The notes under the pieces: generated by a model
What the model was told of the DNA's origin: nothing
What the model saw: only the letters and a program-made list of their open reading frames with translations
The model's database searches: none
Translations under genes and position numbers: made by a program
In this document: in pieces, positions 63,460 through 64,000 of the stretch
Numbering within the stretch: the first letter of the stretch is position 1
Layout: every line of letters begins with the position of its first letter
DNA from: Neoroseomonas eburnea
Lineage (GTDB): Bacteria; Pseudomonadota; Alphaproteobacteria; Acetobacterales; Acetobacteraceae
Direction of reading: 5' to 3'
DNA: 64,000 bases
Assembly (NCBI RefSeq): GCF_018129005.1
Contig: NZ_JAAEDL010000011.1
Coordinates: forward strand, 105,152 to 169,151

Positions 63460-64000
63460 CGCACGAGACCCCTCGGATTGAAGCGGAAGATGGATGCCAT
63501 CACGGTCGAGTACTTGTTCGGTGGGACGCGCAGCGGGTTGCATTGCGGCGACATCAGGGCACGGCGCGCCGATTCGTAGACGGAACGCGCCCGCGGGTCA
63601 CTCGGCGGCGCGCCGGACGGCACGACGTTGCGCACCACGCCCTGGCTGTCGAGCTGCACGCGGAGTTCCACCACGATCTGGTCGAGCCCGAGCATGCCCC
63701 CGTCCACGTTCCAGCATTCGGAGATCTGCTCCGCGAGGCCGCGGATCTCGCCCTGGGTCAAGGATGCCGTGCCGTTGGGACTGCCCCCGCCCTGCTGCGG
63801 CGCGCCGGAAGGATTGGGCCGCGCGGTCGGCGCGCGGTCCTGCTGGCGCGTCGTCCGCAGCCGTTCGAGCGTGTTCAGCACCGAGGCGCTGCGTTCCTGC
63901 GGCCGCGCCACCGGCGGCGTCTGGCCGGTGCCGGCCTGCTGGCTCGGCTCGGGCGGCGGCGGCACCGGGGGCGGCGGCAGCGGCAGCGGCGGCTCGGGCC
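63456..64000 (-). CDS. tolA: TolA, C-terminal part (gene continues off the right edge)
   Basis: Inner-membrane-anchored protein that couples the proton-motive force to TolB-Pal. About 180 C-terminal residues lie in the window: a Pro-rich region (PPPPVPPPPEPSQQ), the QERSASVLNTLERLRTTRQQDRAP linker, then the TolA C-terminal/TonB-C-like domain (LTQGEIRGLAEQISECWNVDG, LDQIVVELRVQLDSQGVVRNV, ARRALMSPQCNPLRVPPNKYSTVMASIFRFNP). The N-terminal membrane anchor, tolR and tolQ presumably lie to the right of 64000. Confidence 0.93.
   Translation of the reverse strand, partial: PEPPLPLPPPPVPPPPEPSQQAGTGQTPPVARPQERSASVLNTLERLRTTRQQDRAPTARPNPSGAPQQGGGSPNGTASLTQGEIRGLAEQISECWNVDGGMLGLDQIVVELRVQLDSQGVVRNVVPSGAPPSDPRARSVYESARRALMSPQCNPLRVPPNKYSTVMASIFRFNPRGLVR

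Overview
The window looks like chromosome of a GC-rich alphaproteobacterium, most probably Acetobacteraceae in the Roseomonas/Rhodospirillales area. This rests on very high third-position GC, the tolA-tolB-pal-cpoB-tilS-ftsH-folP gene order, an aapJQMP amino-acid importer, a lone TctC/Bug-type binding protein and several peptide/polyamine ABC importers. No rRNA, CRISPR array, phage or recognisable insertion-sequence transposase is visible. There is one tRNA (Ala-GGC). Most of the very long overlapping reading frames are GC-rich shadows of real genes.

Layout. 1-11.6 kb: end of serC, a flagellar-type DUF1217 gene, thiD, glmM, an MBL-fold hydrolase, two small exported proteins, a TctC-like binding protein with a GNAT enzyme, a NifU/NfuA Fe-S carrier, a sulfide:quinone oxidoreductase with a small membrane partner, a RutE-like nitroreductase and an exported unknown. 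11.9-19.8 kb: an ornithine-cyclodeaminase-family gene divergent from aapJQMP, then kup. 19.8-32.9 kb: tRNA-Ala, scoAB, a methyltransferase, an RraA-like protein, a cluster of unknown genes, a DUF2272 lipoprotein-like gene with an odd start, an Old Yellow Enzyme, DUF1330, hemJ, and a LysR regulator divergent from a SnoaL/SDR/NADP-oxidoreductase operon. 33.3-35.8 kb: an orphan type VI sheath-like gene and an MFS transporter.

35.9-47.1 kb is the most distinctive accessory block. A ten-gene, tightly overlapping minus-strand operon encodes a complete dipeptide-class ABC importer (two ATPases, two permeases, a binding protein) interleaved with an enolase-superfamily dehydratase, an epimerase, a RidA deaminase, a cupin and an alpha/beta hydrolase. 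A second binding protein is transcribed divergently. It reads as uptake plus catabolism of one unidentified compound. 47.1-53.8 kb: a leaderless-looking ArsR/SRPBCC pair, a 3-hydroxyisobutyryl-CoA hydrolase and a PotABCD-like importer. 54.1-64 kb: rpsA, then folP, ftsH, tilS, cpoB, pal, tolB and tolA on the minus strand (cell envelope, proteolysis, folate, tRNA modification).

Two genome-scale features stand out. First, at least four families of hairpin-forming intergenic repeats are scattered through the window, often directly against stop or start codons. Second, folP and glmM-thiD, which are usually adjacent, keep order and orientation here but are separated by about 52 kb. Start codons were chosen from ribosome-binding sites, overlaps and family length. 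All functional names rest on reading the translated sequence, not on a database search.
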